From Methylocaldum sp. 14B (GTDB taxonomy: Bacteria; Pseudomonadota; Gammaproteobacteria; Methylococcales; Methylococcaceae): a DNA stretch of 64,000 bases. Shown one piece after another: positions 63,628-64,000 of this stretch (its first letter is position 1; each line of letters starts with the position of its first letter). A model generated the notes under the pieces. That model had not been told where the DNA came from. It saw nothing but the letters and a program-made list of their open reading frames with translations, and did not search any database. The position numbers and the translations under genes were made by a program. The stretch is taken from positions 87,314 through 151,313 of the forward strand of contig NZ_MSCV01000012.1 of NCBI RefSeq assembly GCF_002005105.1. Direction: 5' to 3'.

Positions 63628-64000
63628 CGGGGTCCAGACGCTACGGATGGCAGAGGCCTCTCACTTCCTTGTGCACTGGATTCATGCCGCACAGTCCCTG
63701 TGCGGCACCCTACGGGCGCTTCGCGTGCAAATCGGCCTCGCCACGCTACGCCGTCCCGCTTCGCTCGCGAGTCCTGGGCAGTCCTTCCCTGGCCTGCCCG
63801 CTCGCCGCATTGCGCCTCGCCCTGCCGATTTGTCCGGCACAAATTTGCCAGGAGCAAATTTGGACGTGCGGAGCACGGTCCGTAGGACGAACCCCAGGGA
63901 TGGGGTGAGCAATCCCTGCCGGAAGGGGCGTTCTGGCGCTCCCAGAACGACCGTTTGCGATTGGAAGGACGGCTTAACTTAACGGCACTGGGCGATGTAC
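63628..64000. other. Gene-free end of the window with repeat fragments
   Basis: ORFs overlap on both strands with no motif. A GAAGGGGCGTTCTGGCGCTC / CCCAGAAC palindrome with a CGTTTGCGATTGGAAGG unit lies at about 63925-63970. I see nothing else that I can name. Confidence 0.45.

Overview
The window is GC-rich and looks like the chromosome of a gammaproteobacterium. The HdeD, SapC and PEP-CTERM proteins (VPxPAA variant), the two-partner secretion genes and the dense intergenic repeats containing GTAGGTCGGCAATCC suggest a Methylococcales methanotroph, possibly Methylocaldum-like. That placement is inference, because no rRNA or tRNA lies in the window.

Layout. 1-9.7 kb (mostly minus strand): a phospholipase D-like gene cut by the window edge, a small ORF, ftsH with an apparent one-base frameshift, a cupin / GH65 phosphorylase / ferric-reductase-like operon, a collapsed PQQ sugar dehydrogenase pseudogene, an HdeD-like protein and a small hypothetical protein. 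10-31 kb: a phosphate-scavenging island with a secreted metallophosphoesterase, two Tat-exported PhoX-type phosphatases flanking tatABC, a SapC protein, a class III aminotransferase, phospholipid genes (phosphatidylserine decarboxylase, PEMT-like methyltransferase, Mpo1-like membrane protein), a pstB remnant, a PEP-CTERM protein, a choice-of-anchor I protein and a UshA-type 5'-nucleotidase. 31-38 kb: a second phospholipase D protein with a DUF2278 partner, a phosphatidylserine synthase-like gene, a PAS histidine kinase and a second PEP-CTERM protein. 39-63 kb: a c-di-GMP/adhesin locus. lapG-lapD run leftwards. A rightward operon encodes a third PEP-CTERM protein, a PstS-like protein, an outer-membrane TpsB transporter, a 3393-residue FHA-like TpsA, a DUF2341-LamG-ExbB fusion, ExbD, TonB and a porin, followed by a coiled-coil periplasmic protein.

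How it fits together. Nine candidate PhoB boxes (7-mers repeated every 11 bp, most followed exactly 10 bp later by a -10-like hexamer) precede the metallophosphoesterase, both phoX genes, sapC, the choice-of-anchor I gene, the nucleotidase and all three PEP-CTERM genes. The adhesin operon leader adds a GEMM-I (c-di-GMP) riboswitch-like aptamer whose 3' strand is shared with a perfect intrinsic terminator. The adhesin ends in a two-cysteine hook and sits beside the LapD receptor and LapG protease. The simplest reading is a surface adhesin controlled by phosphate starvation and by c-di-GMP both transcriptionally and post-translationally, packaged with a dedicated TonB/ExbB/ExbD energy module and a phosphate-binding-protein relative.

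Intergenic DNA carries several repeat families: TA-ended inverted-repeat elements that supply the stop codon of four genes, arrays of a 17-bp unit separated by different palindromes, a roughly 150-bp multi-hairpin element present twice with a compensatory base-pair change, and GGGTGGGTTA-type repeats.
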